A stretch of 64,000 bases of DNA from Clostridia bacterium (GTDB lineage Bacteria > Bacillota > Clostridia > Oscillospirales > CAG-272), in NCBI GenBank assembly GCA_017463865.1, contig JAFTOI010000040.1, positions 42,740 to 106,739 on the forward strand, given 5' to 3'. Position 1 is the stretch's first letter; every line of letters starts with the position of its first letter. This document shows positions 1 through 7,217 of this stretch, piece after piece. Below the pieces are notes generated by a model. That model did not search any database, was not told the origin of the DNA, and saw only the letters and a list, made by a program, of their open reading frames with translations. The position numbers and the translations under genes are program-made.

Positions 1-135
1 CGCCGCATCGGAGAGATCGAGATCGGCAATGACCATCGTGTCAGGCACCGGCGGTGCTTCGACGCCATCCTCGGCGCGGCATCCCGGCAGCACGAGCAGG
101 CAGAGGACGAGCAGGAACAAAGTGAGCTTCTTCAT
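1..135 (-). CDS. Lipoprotein, N-terminal fragment (runs off the window)
   Basis: The reverse strand has an ATG at 135 behind a clear AAGGAGGT ribosome site and stays open to the window edge, giving 45 residues. It starts as a lipoprotein: MKK, a Leu-rich core, then lipobox LPGC, followed by an acidic, Pro-rich stretch. The mature domain lies outside the window, so no function can be given. It is divergent from the glycerophosphodiesterase gene at 445. A sigma-E-like ECF promoter (166-193) sits upstream, which suggests envelope-stress control. Confidence 0.75.
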   Translation of the reverse strand, partial: MKKLTLFLLVLCLLVLPGCRAEDGVEAPPVPDTMVIADLDLSDAA

Positions 136-165
136 CGGGATGACCTCCTTTATTCGTTTATCCAT

Positions 166-193
166 TTAGACGCAGGATTCGCAAAAAAGTTCC
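166..193 (-). promoter_or_regulatory. Putative ECF-sigma promoter (GGAACTT-15-GTCTAA)
   Basis: Read on the minus strand, GGAACTT (193-187) is followed after 15 bases by GTCTAA (171-166), about 30 bases before the lipoprotein ATG. This matches the sigma-E class ECF consensus. The same pair with the same spacing precedes the lipoprotein gene that starts at 13631. No housekeeping -35/-10 pair is seen here. Confidence 0.55.
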
Positions 194-226
194 CGCGTGC
201 CGAAAAAAATTGCATGCGGCGAGCGC

Positions 227-255
227 TTGACAATCCTCTCGCTGCGTGTTATACT
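227..255 (+). promoter_or_regulatory. Housekeeping promoter, TTGACA-17-TATACT
   Basis: TTGACA at 227-232 and TATACT at 250-255 are separated by 17 bases, close to the sigma-A consensus. It should drive the small ORF at 284 and the glycerophosphodiesterase at 445. Confidence 0.8.
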
Positions 256-283
256 GTTTCTATCAATCAACAGGAGGTTCACC

Positions 284-439
284 ATGTTCTGCCGATCCAT
301 CATCGATCCCATCGGCCGCACGCCGCATCATTGTGCCGCCATCCCGAACCGCTTCATCCCCGGCCTGTTCGATCATTCTGCCAATGCTGCCTGCACCGAC
401 GACCGCTGCCTGTCGACGGCAACATGGAAAGAGGTATAA
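284..439 (+). CDS. Small unknown ORF or leader peptide (51 aa)
   Basis: An ATG at 284 lies 6 bases after AGGAGG and directly downstream of a strong promoter. It opens a 51-residue frame that ends five bases before the next start codon at 445. No family is recognised. The protein has several Cys and His residues and no signal or membrane segment. It may be a translated small protein, or a leader whose translation couples to the lipoprotein gene. The near-ideal ribosome site is the main reason to list it; composition alone does not show that it is coding. Confidence 0.4.
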   Translation: MFCRSIIDPIGRTPHHCAAIPNRFIPGLFDHSANAACTDDRCLSTATWKEV

Positions 440-444
440 TCATC

Positions 445-1374
445 ATGAAGAAGTTCATTTCTTTACTCCTTTGCCTGGCGTCGCTGCTTTCCTGCGCCGC
501 ATGCGGCGGGCAGGCGGCCGTTGATCCCACGGTGACCCAAGCGCAGACCAAAACCGCGGAAACAACAGCGGAGGCGCCTGCGGTTACCACCGCCGCAGAA
601 CCCGAAACCACAGCCGCGCAAGCGGCAGAGCCAGAGGAACCTGTCCTGCTGTATCAGGCGCATCGCGGCGTGAGCACCGATTTTCCCGAAAACACGCTCC
701 CCGCTTTCCAGGGGGCGATCGACCAGGGCTATAAATTCATCGAGCTCGACCCGAACTTCACCCTTGATCAGCAGTGCGTGCTGATGCACGACTCGACCAT
801 CAACCGCACCTGCCGGAACGCGGACGGCAGCAGTCTGGGGGACGCCGCGATTGCGCTGGGCAGCATCGCGTATGCCGATCTGCTCAAGCTCGACGCGGGC
901 CTCTTCAAGGGGGAGCAGTTCAAGGGAACCAAGGTTCCGCTGCTGTCCGAGGTCGCTGAGCTGGTCGAGGGCACGGGCGTTGCGCTGAAGCTGGACAACA
1001 AGATCCAGAATTACACCGACGAGCAGCTGGAGATCATCTTCACGCTGGCCGAAAACTCGAAGGCCGATATCGGGTTTACCTGCAAGGACATTGGCTTTGT
1101 CACCCGCGTCGCCGAACGCCTGCCGGGGGTGACGATCCACTACGACGGCCCCATCGCCCCGGTCGTGCTGAAAAAGCTTGCACCGATCGCCGAGACGCAC
1201 GAGCTTTACATTTGGGTGGGAATCAACAACGCCAACGAAACGATCTGTGATATGGTGAAGGAGGTCGGCCACCTCGGGATCTGGACGCTCAGCACCGATG
1301 AGCAGCTGGAAAAAGCCATCGCCCTCGGCGCAGAAGTGATCGAGACCAACGGCGAGCTGAAGCCGGCAAAATAA
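445..1374 (+). CDS. Secreted glycerophosphodiester phosphodiesterase lipoprotein
   Basis: This 309-residue protein starts with MKKFISLLL and a lipobox-like Cys at about residues 16-20, then a Thr/Ala/Glu-rich linker to about residue 65. The rest is a GDPD TIM barrel: HRG and ENT (the first catalytic His and metal Glu region), ELD a little later, and MHDSTINRT carrying the second catalytic His. GDPD enzymes hydrolyse glycerophosphodiesters to glycerol phosphate plus an alcohol. An outer-face anchor would let it act on teichoic acid or lipid debris. The start is chosen at MKK, behind GGAAAGAGG, because a longer in-frame extension upstream has no signal features. A bidirectional terminator follows. 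Confidence 0.85.
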   Translation: MKKFISLLLCLASLLSCAACGGQAAVDPTVTQAQTKTAETTAEAPAVTTAAEPETTAAQAAEPEEPVLLYQAHRGVSTDFPENTLPAFQGAIDQGYKFIELDPNFTLDQQCVLMHDSTINRTCRNADGSSLGDAAIALGSIAYADLLKLDAGLFKGEQFKGTKVPLLSEVAELVEGTGVALKLDNKIQNYTDEQLEIIFTLAENSKADIGFTCKDIGFVTRVAERLPGVTIHYDGPIAPVVLKKLAPIAETHELYIWVGINNANETICDMVKEVGHLGIWTLSTDEQLEKAIALGAEVIETNGELKPAK

Positions 1375-1384
1375 CGAGAAAAAT

Positions 1385-1410
1385 CCGCCCCGACCAGAAG
1401 GTCGGGGCGG
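1385..1410. terminator. Bidirectional intrinsic terminator
   Basis: An 11-bp perfect stem (CCGCCCCGACC with its complement) has a 4-base loop. It is flanked by A-rich sequence on the left and T-rich on the right. It lies between the convergent genes ending at 1374 and 1418. Confidence 0.85.
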
Positions 1411-1417
1411 TGTTGTT

Positions 1418-2515
1418 TTATCGGACAAGCTGCAGCGCGTCCCACAGCCGTGCCTGTTCGGTGTCGCCCGTCCCCGCCATGGCGGTGGAGGCGCAGACCT
1501 TTTCGAACAGCTGACGCAGATCGTCGTCGGTGACCGGGACGCAGGCCGACAGTCGGGTCGGCATGCCGAGGCTGGCCATCTTTTCGGCAAAGCGTGCGGC
1601 CTCCTCCGGCTCGCCGTTGTAGATCAGCTGGACGATCAGGCCGATGCCGACCAGCTCGCCGTGCAGCCAGGGCTTGGCTTCGGCCGGGCGGACGGTGCGG
1701 GTTGTCTCATACACCTTGTGCGCGATGGCGCACTGGTTCGAGCCGCGCGCCAGGCCGCTGATGACGCCGGTGAGGGCGATGAGGATGTAGACCATGTCCC
1801 AGACGACCTTGGTGTCGCGCCCGTGCGCGACATCGTCACAGCATTCGTCGAGGTTGCGCAGCATCCAGTCGTAGCTGAAGCGGCTGAGCGCATAGGAGGA
1901 GAGCAGGCCGATGTCGGTGTCGGCCTCGGTGCGGCCAAGCAGGCGCTGGTTGATCTCGATCAGCTTGGCCAGCGAGTCGTACACGCCGGCGACCAGCAGG
2001 CGGACGGGCTGGCGGCAGAGGATGTCCATGTCGGCAAGAACACAGTTGACCTCGACCTTGTGGTGCTTTGTCCCGGCGGTGCGCCCCTCGGGGGTGTACA
2101 TGACCGACAGGGGCGTGAAGGCCGCGCAGGTTGCCGACGAGGTGGGGATGTTGATGATCGGCCGCCCCGACGTGACGGCGCAGAACTTGGCCGCGTCCAT
2201 CACGTTGCCGCCGCCCACGCCGACCACGATGTCGGCGGCGCGGAACACGTCGGTGGCCATGATCTCGTCGAGGTGGGGCTCGCAGCAGAAGCCGGCATAG
2301 GTGTAGTAGGCCGCCGTCAGCCCGGCGGCGGTGAGACTTGCGTCGATGGCCGGACGGGCGAGCGAGAGAGCGGTCTCACCGCCGATGATGTAGGGCCGCG
2401 CGCAGCCGAGGCGGGTGATCTCCTCGGCCAGCTGGGCGATACAGCCCGAGTCCTGAATGTAGCGGCCCGAGCCGATGCGGAAGGATGATTCTTTGAACGA
2501 AAACTGGGTTGCCAT
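1418..2515 (-). CDS. Iron/zinc-dependent glycerol dehydrogenase-like protein
   Basis: A 365-residue member of the GldA branch of the iron-containing alcohol dehydrogenase superfamily. The NAD-binding GGGNVMDAAK lies at 101-110. The likely metal ligands are D180 (GVYDSLAK), H266 (CAIAHKVYE) and H285 (PWLHGE), in the GldA pattern. Known relatives oxidise glycerol to dihydroxyacetone or act on glycerol 1-phosphate; sequence alone does not settle the substrate. The gene starts 2 bases after the stop of the aldolase gene, so the two are translationally linked. It is the last gene of the purN-aldolase-dehydrogenase operon and converges with the glycerophosphodiesterase at 445. Confidence 0.8.
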   Translation of the reverse strand: MATQFSFKESSFRIGSGRYIQDSGCIAQLAEEITRLGCARPYIIGGETALSLARPAIDASLTAAGLTAAYYTYAGFCCEPHLDEIMATDVFRAADIVVGVGGGNVMDAAKFCAVTSGRPIINIPTSSATCAAFTPLSVMYTPEGRTAGTKHHKVEVNCVLADMDILCRQPVRLLVAGVYDSLAKLIEINQRLLGRTEADTDIGLLSSYALSRFSYDWMLRNLDECCDDVAHGRDTKVVWDMVYILIALTGVISGLARGSNQCAIAHKVYETTRTVRPAEAKPWLHGELVGIGLIVQLIYNGEPEEAARFAEKMASLGMPTRLSACVPVTDDDLRQLFEKVCASTAMAGTGDTEQARLWDALQLVR

Positions 2516-2517
2516 CG

Positions 2518-3171
2518 TTATTCCCCTTTTGCCAGTGCGAGATAGCGGCCGGCGTTGGCGGCGATGGTGTCTGCGTCGCCAGCAGCCAGCGCGGCCTTCG
2601 GCGCGATGCTGCCCGCACCCACGCCGGCGCCCAGCGCGCCGGCGGCCATGTATTCGGCCATGTTGTTCTCGCGGACGCTGCCGACGGCGAGGAAGCGGAT
2701 GTGTGCCAGCGGCGCGGCGACGGCCTTGAGGTAGGACGGGCCCATCTCGCCGACCGGGAAGAGCTTGACAAAGTCAGCGCCCCAACGGTGGGCGTTGGCA
2801 GCCTCGGTGGGAGTCATCGCGCCCGGGATCGAGACCAGCCCCAGCTCGACGGTGCGGCGGATGACCGCCTCACAGCTGTCGGGCGAGATGATGTACTTCG
2901 CCCCGGCCGCGGCGGCAAGCTCGACCTGCTCGGGCGTCATGACAGTACCTGCACCGACGCAGATGTCGCCCCGCGCGGCGATGGCGGAGATGAGCTCGGT
3001 CGTGGCCGAGAGGGGCGTCTTGCCGGTCTGGTCGAAGGTGACCTCGACCAGCGAAACACCGCCCTTCGCCATGGCATCGACAGCGCGCAGGCCCTCGTCC
3101 AGGCTGTAGCCGCGCATGATGACGATCAGCTTTTCGGCGAGAATGTGGTTGATGGTATCGAGTTTGGACAT
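2518..3171 (-). CDS. eda: KDPG / 4-hydroxy-2-oxoglutarate aldolase family (Eda-like)
   Basis: A 217-residue class I aldolase. The Schiff-base lysine is K136 in FVKLFP, the proton-transfer Glu is E43 in VEVTF, and GAGTV lies at 73-77, all in family order. Such enzymes cleave 2-keto-3-deoxy-6-phosphogluconate or related keto acids to pyruvate plus an aldehyde. The ATG has the ribosome site AAAGGAG. The gene lies 23 bases after purN and 2 bases before the dehydrogenase gene. No Entner-Doudoroff dehydratase is in the window, so the physiological substrate is open. Confidence 0.85.
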   Translation of the reverse strand: MSKLDTINHILAEKLIVIMRGYSLDEGLRAVDAMAKGGVSLVEVTFDQTGKTPLSATTELISAIAARGDICVGAGTVMTPEQVELAAAAGAKYIISPDSCEAVIRRTVELGLVSIPGAMTPTEAANAHRWGADFVKLFPVGEMGPSYLKAVAAPLAHIRFLAVGSVRENNMAEYMAAGALGAGVGAGSIAPKAALAAGDADTIAANAGRYLALAKGE

Positions 3172-3194
3172 GGTGGTGACTCCTTTGTGATGAT

Positions 3195-3788
3195 TTAGCC
3201 GAGGCGGATCTTCCCGGCGGCAATATCGGCAACGACCTCGACAAGGAAGCTATGCTCACGCTCAAGGACGCGGGCGGCCAGCGTCTCGGGGGTGTCGCCG
3301 GGCAGGACGGGGACGGTGGTCTGCGCAACGATCTCGCCGCTGTCGTATTCGGGCGAAACGCGGTGGATGGTGACGCCGGTCTCGTCCTCGCCGGCGGCAA
3401 GGACGGCCTCGTGCACATGGATGCCGTACATGCCGCGCCCGCCGAACTTGGGCAGAAGCGCCGGGTGAATGTTGAAGATGCGGCCCGCATAAGCGTCGAG
3501 GACGGCGGGGTGGAGCATCCGCATGTAGCCGGCCAGGAAAATCATGTCGATGTCATAGCGCGCCAGCGCCTCGAGGATCTTCTGCGCGAGCAGCTCCTCG
3601 CTGCCGAACAGCTTCGCGCTGAGGTGGCAGGCGGGGATCCTCGCCGCGCGTGCGCGGTCGAGGGCGAGCGAGTCGGCGTTGTTGCTGATGACCGCCGCAA
3701 CGCGGGCTGGAATACGGTTGGCCGTGCAGCCATCGATGATGGCCTGCAGGTCGCTGCCTCCGTGGGAGGCGAAAACGGCAATGTTCAT
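3195..3788 (-). CDS. purN: Phosphoribosylglycinamide formyltransferase (GART)
   Basis: A 197-residue protein with the GART fold. N106 and H108 in NIHPALLP and D149 in EYDSGE match the catalytic Asn-His-Asp triad of PurN. The N-terminal nucleotide loop reads GGSDLQ, where most relatives have GSN. It transfers a formyl group from 10-formyl-THF to GAR in purine synthesis. Other pur genes are absent from the window, so this copy has left, or was never in, a pur operon. It leads a three-gene operon with an aldolase and a dehydrogenase from the composite promoter at 3819-3847. Confidence 0.9.
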   Translation of the reverse strand: MNIAVFASHGGSDLQAIIDGCTANRIPARVAAVISNNADSLALDRARAARIPACHLSAKLFGSEELLAQKILEALARYDIDMIFLAGYMRMLHPAVLDAYAGRIFNIHPALLPKFGGRGMYGIHVHEAVLAAGEDETGVTIHRVSPEYDSGEIVAQTTVPVLPGDTPETLAARVLEREHSFLVEVVADIAAGKIRLG

Positions 3789-3818
3789 AGGGGGCCTCTT
3801 TTCTGCATTACTCCCTTA

Positions 3819-3847
3819 ATAATAACCGAAAAACGGCGAAATGTCAA
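3819..3847 (-). promoter_or_regulatory. Promoter with -35 inside a terminator hairpin (purN)
   Basis: On the minus strand TTGACA (3847-3842) and TATTAT (3824-3819) are 17 bases apart. The -35 box overlaps the loop of the hairpin at 3834-3858, which terminates the gatD-like gene upstream. Confidence 0.75.
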
Positions 3848-3858
3848 TCATTTCGCCG
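3834..3858 (-). terminator. Terminator of the gatD-like gene
   Basis: A 10-bp perfect stem (CGGCGAAATG with its complement) has a 5-base loop and is followed on the minus strand by TTTTTCGG. It starts 26 bases after the dehydrogenase stop codon and contains the next promoter's -35 box. The plus side also has a T tract. Confidence 0.85.
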
Positions 3859-3884
3859 CTTTTTTCGCAAAATTCAATATAAAA

Positions 3885-4931
3885 TCAATCGTTCACCAGC
3901 ATGATCTTACCCTTGACCGCACCCGGCGTCTTGTACAGCGCAAACGCCTCGTCAGCCTTCGAGAGCGGGAAGGTGTAGTGAATCAGCTTCGGTGAGAAGC
4001 GCAGACGGCCGTCGGCAAAGCAGTCGGCCACGACGTTCCACTCCTTACCCGGATAAGGCGCCGAGTAGCTCATCCACGAGCCGGTCAGCTTGAACTCCTT
4101 GCGGTTCATGCACTCCCACAGCTTGGGCGTGAAGGTCATGTCCACATGCGGCGTACCGATGCAGCAGAAGTGCGCCTTGTTTGCCGCCAGCTCAAAGCCC
4201 ATCTTAATCGTCACAGGCGACCCGGCCGTCTCAAAAACATAATCATAGCCGTGGCCGCCGGTGATGGCCATCGCCTTCTCCATGAAGTCGGGTTCGCTGG
4301 TGTTCACCGTCGCATCCGCACCCAGCTCGCGCGCCAGCTCCAGACGCTCCTCGATCAGATCAAATACCACGACCTTGCGGCCGCCGAAAATGCGCGCCCA
4401 CTGCGCCGTAAACATACCGATCGTGCCGCCGCCGAGGATCGCCACATAGCCGCCGCCCGCAAAATCATTGCACATCACACCGTGCAGTGCAACCGCCGCC
4501 GGCTCGAACATCGCTGCCTGCTCATAGGGGATTGACGGATCATACTTGATGACATTGCCCGCCGGAACCACTACATACTCGGCAAAGCTGCCCTGCTCAC
4601 GCGAGCCGATGAAGCTGTAGTGGCGGCAGAGCGCGTAGTTGCCCTGCTGGCAGTCGGCACATTTCATGCACGGCACCAGGGGCGCAGCCGTTACCGTGTC
4701 ACCGACCGCAAAGCCGGTCACACCATCGCCGACCTCAGCCACATCGCCGGAAAATTCGTGACCCAGTACAATGGGGAAAAAGTGCGCACCGTTGTGCAGC
4801 ACGCGCGGAATGTCCGAGCCGCAGATGCCCGACGCACGAACGCGGATCTTCACCGTGCCGGGCTTGGTTTCGGGCGTAGGATAATCGTCGTAACGCAGAT
4901 CTTCGTTACCGTAAAGAACAGCAGCTTTCAT
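3885..4931 (-). CDS. gatD: Zinc-dependent sugar-alcohol dehydrogenase, GatD-like (galactitol-1-P dehydrogenase family)
   Basis: A 348-residue medium-chain dehydrogenase. Catalytic zinc ligands are C37 (GICGSD) and H58-E59 (GHE). The structural zinc set is C88, C91, C94 and C102. The NAD site is GGGTIG at 167-172. Long stretches, such as the NGAH...LGHEFSG block and the late GSWM/PG-EW block, resemble E. coli GatD closely as recalled, more than threonine or sorbitol dehydrogenases. It follows a GatY-like aldolase gene, with a stop-codon hairpin repeat between them. No PTS or kinase gene is nearby, so the route by which the phosphorylated polyol arrives is unclear. Confidence 0.8.
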   Translation of the reverse strand: MKAAVLYGNEDLRYDDYPTPETKPGTVKIRVRASGICGSDIPRVLHNGAHFFPIVLGHEFSGDVAEVGDGVTGFAVGDTVTAAPLVPCMKCADCQQGNYALCRHYSFIGSREQGSFAEYVVVPAGNVIKYDPSIPYEQAAMFEPAAVALHGVMCNDFAGGGYVAILGGGTIGMFTAQWARIFGGRKVVVFDLIEERLELARELGADATVNTSEPDFMEKAMAITGGHGYDYVFETAGSPVTIKMGFELAANKAHFCCIGTPHVDMTFTPKLWECMNRKEFKLTGSWMSYSAPYPGKEWNVVADCFADGRLRFSPKLIHYTFPLSKADEAFALYKTPGAVKGKIMLVND

Positions 4932-4959
4932 GTTATGTATTTCTCCTAAAAAATCATTT

Positions 4960-5037
4960 GTTGGAAAGTTCTTGCGGGGTCTGGGGAGCTTCTTTCAAGA
5001 AGCTCCCCATCGGGGTGCGGGGCGGTGCCCCGCGACC
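4960..5037 (-). repeat. Stop-codon-adjacent hairpin repeat, copy 1 (family E)
   Basis: It begins immediately after the aldolase stop codon (minus strand). In order it has a GGGGC-type small hairpin, an ACCCC spacer, a long variable hairpin (GGGGAGCTTCTT with its complement), and the tail AACTTTCCAAC. Related copies are at 21711, 22076 and 33814. Confidence 0.8.
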
Positions 5038-5874
5038 TTACCCCCGGCAAACCGCGATCTTTGCCTTAACCAGCTCGGTCACGCGGGCCATGCCCACCTT
5101 GCCGTATTTCTTCGGATCGAACACACCGGGGTCGGCGGCGAGGACTTCTTTTACGCCGTCGGAGTAGGCGATGCGCAGCTCGGTCGCAAAGTTCACCTTG
5201 CAGATGCCGGCGGCGATGGTCTCGCGGACAGCATCGTCGGACAGGCCGGATGCACCGTGCAGGACGAGCGGGATGTCCACCACCTTGCGGATGGCGCGCA
5301 GACGGTCAACATCGAGCACCGGCGTGCCCGAGTAGATGCCGTGGGCCGTGCCGATGGCCACGGCCAGCGAGCTCACACCCGTCTCGGCCACAAAGCGGAC
5401 TGCATCATCGGGGTCGGTGTAGCCGCAGCCGTCCGAGACGAGATCGTCCTCCTTGCCGCCCACCTTGCCAAGCTCCGCCTCTACCGGGATGCCGCAGGGA
5501 CGGGCCACATTCACCACCGCGCGGGTTACGGCAATGTTCTCCTCGAGCGGGCTGTGCGAGCCGTCGATCATCACTGACGAGTAGCCCGCCTTGATGGCCT
5601 GCACGGCCAGATCGAACGAGGAGCCGTGGTCGAGGTGCAGACAAACGTCCACCTTCGCCTTCGCGGCGGCCGCATACACGTTCGCGCGGTAGAGATCGAG
5701 CCCCGCATACTTGACGGTCGAGGGGGTGGTCTGGATCATAACCGGCGCCTGCATCTCCTCGGCAGCGGCGATGATGGCCATGACCATCTCCATGTTTTCG
5801 GCATTGAACGCGCCGATGGCGTAGCCGCCGCGCTGAGCGTCGAGCAGCATTTTTTCACTGGTTACATAAGGCAT
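5038..5874 (-). CDS. gatY: Class II ketose-bisphosphate aldolase, GatY/KbaY-like
   Basis: A 278-residue class II aldolase. H80, D82 and H83 in LHLDHGSS, H177 in GTAHGIY and H205 in LHGASG give the zinc site and catalytic Asp. The protein resembles tagatose-1,6-bisphosphate aldolase GatY along its length, including the EAELG block followed by a G-G-EDD motif. It would split tagatose or fructose bisphosphate into DHAP plus glyceraldehyde 3-phosphate. The start at MPYVT is chosen because GGAGG precedes it and the promoter lies just upstream, which excludes a longer frame. Together with the GatD-like gene it looks like the end of a galactitol/tagatose route. Confidence 0.85.
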   Translation of the reverse strand: MPYVTSEKMLLDAQRGGYAIGAFNAENMEMVMAIIAAAEEMQAPVMIQTTPSTVKYAGLDLYRANVYAAAAKAKVDVCLHLDHGSSFDLAVQAIKAGYSSVMIDGSHSPLEENIAVTRAVVNVARPCGIPVEAELGKVGGKEDDLVSDGCGYTDPDDAVRFVAETGVSSLAVAIGTAHGIYSGTPVLDVDRLRAIRKVVDIPLVLHGASGLSDDAVRETIAAGICKVNFATELRIAYSDGVKEVLAADPGVFDPKKYGKVGMARVTELVKAKIAVCRG

Positions 5875-5911
5875 AATAGATTCCTCCGTTGAGCATAACA
5901 TCATTATGTTT

Positions 5912-5947
5912 ATTATAGCACGAAAAAGCCGCCCTGTCAAGGGCGGC
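5912..5947 (-). promoter_or_regulatory. Terminator-promoter composite: TTGACA forms the terminator loop
   Basis: The stem GCCGCCC/GGGCGGC (5928-5934 with 5941-5947) has a loop that is exactly TGTCAA on the plus strand, which is TTGACA on the minus strand. It is followed by TTTTTCG, so it terminates the ECF gene at 5976. TATAAT (5917-5912) lies 17 bases after TTGACA and starts the aldolase transcript. Confidence 0.8.
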
Positions 5948-5975
5948 CAGGAGATTTTCGCTGTGTGGGAAAAAT

Positions 5976-6497
5976 TCAGACGAGCATGCGCCGTTTGATG
6001 CGCGTCAGTGCCTCAATCAGCGGGACTGCCAGCACGAGGGCAATGACGAAATTGCCGATGGCGTGGGGGATGTCGAAGCTGATGCCCGACAGCCAGTAGG
6101 CAAGCGCAGTTTTCGGCCCGCCCGTGACGAGCCACGGAATGGCCGTCAGCGCGCCGAAGGCGAAGCCGTAGGCGCCCGAGAGCACCGCCCAGCCGAGCGC
6201 GCGGAGGGGATAGCGCACCTCGCCGCGGCGGGGAACCAGCATCACGATGCCCCACAGAACAAACCAGATGTAGAGATAGGACACCCACCAGATGCCAAAG
6301 CCGTAGAGCAGCCCCTGCAGCACGATGAAGACCGCGATGCCGGGCAGCGCGCCCGCGCGGAAGACCCGCGTCCAGACGATGATGAGCAGCGAGACCAGCT
6401 CAATGTTGGGCAGCCCAGCCAGCACGACCTGCGAGATGCAGAGCATCGCGCCGAACATCGCTCCCAGCACCAGCGAAAAAAGCTGTCGATGCCGCAT
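5976..6497 (-). CDS. ECF transporter S component, probably for cobalamin
   Basis: A 173-residue integral membrane protein with five or six hydrophobic segments and an ALCISQ-type first helix typical of small ECF substrate-binding subunits. Its ATG overlaps the TGA of the DUF4430 gene (TGATG), so translation is coupled. The shared cobalamin riboswitch upstream argues for B12 or a corrinoid as substrate. Such proteins work with an energy module (EcfA/A'/T), usually encoded elsewhere; none is in this window. The family is assigned from size, topology and context rather than from a unique motif. Confidence 0.7.
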   Translation of the reverse strand: MRHRQLFSLVLGAMFGAMLCISQVVLAGLPNIELVSLLIIVWTRVFRAGALPGIAVFIVLQGLLYGFGIWWVSYLYIWFVLWGIVMLVPRRGEVRYPLRALGWAVLSGAYGFAFGALTAIPWLVTGGPKTALAYWLSGISFDIPHAIGNFVIALVLAVPLIEALTRIKRRMLV

Positions 6498-6898
6498 CAG
6501 TAGCCGACCGTCAGCGTGATCTCGAACTTGTCGCCGTCGGCGATGGGCGTGTCATCGACGCCGGTGAAGAGAGCCTCGCCCCCCTTTGTGAAGCACCACC
6601 ATTCCTGCTTGCTGTCGTCGACGGTGTAGCCGTTCACCGTCTTGACGAAGAGCCCGTATTGGCTTTCGTCACCGGCGACCAGCTTTTCCTGCTCCAGCGC
6701 GCCGCGCAGATATTCCGCGTCGGTGGTGATGGTCTTGGTGGTCGTTCCGTCGGACATGACGATGTCGACGGTGATGGTCTTGCTGCCAGCCTGCGTTTCG
6801 GTCTTGCCGCATCCCGTGAGTGCCATTGCCGCGATCAGCACTGCGAGGAAGAGGGCCGAGAAACGCACGAAGGCCGGCATGGTCTTGCGTGTGTTCAT
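6497..6898 (-). CDS. DUF4430 lipoprotein, putative corrinoid-binding protein
   Basis: A 133-residue lipoprotein: MNTRKT, a hydrophobic core, lipobox LTGC (Cys30), then a compact domain of the DUF4430/transcobalamin C-terminal type, including NGYTVDDSKQEWWCFTK and a final DGDKFEITL strand. Known members sit next to B12 transport genes and resemble the small domain of transcobalamin. The start is placed at MNTRK, after AAAAGGAAGG; a longer open frame reads into the riboswitch. It is co-transcribed with the ECF S component and probably catches corrinoid outside the membrane. Confidence 0.8.
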   Translation of the reverse strand: MNTRKTMPAFVRFSALFLAVLIAAMALTGCGKTETQAGSKTITVDIVMSDGTTTKTITTDAEYLRGALEQEKLVAGDESQYGLFVKTVNGYTVDDSKQEWWCFTKGGEALFTGVDDTPIADGDKFEITLTVGY

Positions 6899-7009
6899 GG
6901 GAAATACCTTCCTTTTGTAAATTTTTCGCGCGGGGGCCCGACAGCGGCATAGCCGCTCCGACGATCCGCGGGGATCGGGTACTTGGGGAGCAAAGTCTTT
7001 CGGCTGATG

Positions 7010-7140
7010 GATCACGGTCTGCGTCTTCCCACTTTTCAGCAGTGACAGCCGATGTCCGCGGCGACATCGGGCAGACCGATCAACTCCAAACACGGCGACG
7101 GGTTCGCGGCGGATTCACACCGCCTTCCTTTTTCTCCCGC
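7010..7140 (-). ncRNA. Cobalamin riboswitch
   Basis: Minus-strand RNA from about 7147. It carries GGAAGGCGGTGTGAATCCGC with a following GAACCCGTCGCC (about 7135-7090), matching the G-rich/GGTG-AATCC core of cobalamin riboswitches, and later GGGAAGACGCAGACC (7030-7016), which matches the conserved 3' box. About 120 bases separate the aptamer from the DUF4430 start. That stretch has a hairpin but no clear U-run, so control could be translational. The B12-type genes downstream support the call. Confidence 0.8.
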
Positions 7141-7153
7141 CCTGCGCCTGTCC

Positions 7154-7182
7154 AGTATAGCACAGCGCCAAACAAAAGTCAA
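7154..7182 (-). promoter_or_regulatory. Promoter of the B12 uptake unit
   Basis: TTGACT (7182-7177) and TATACT (7159-7154) on the minus strand are spaced 17 bases apart. The -35 box is the base of the terminator stem that closes metH. Confidence 0.75.
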
Positions 7183-7213
7183 GTCCATCTTCTGGAAGAA
7201 GATGGACTTGACT
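7177..7213 (-). terminator. Terminator of metH
   Basis: A 16-bp perfect stem with a 5-base loop begins four bases after the metH stop and is followed by TTTTGTTT on the minus strand. Confidence 0.85.
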
Positions 7214-7217
7214 GCGT

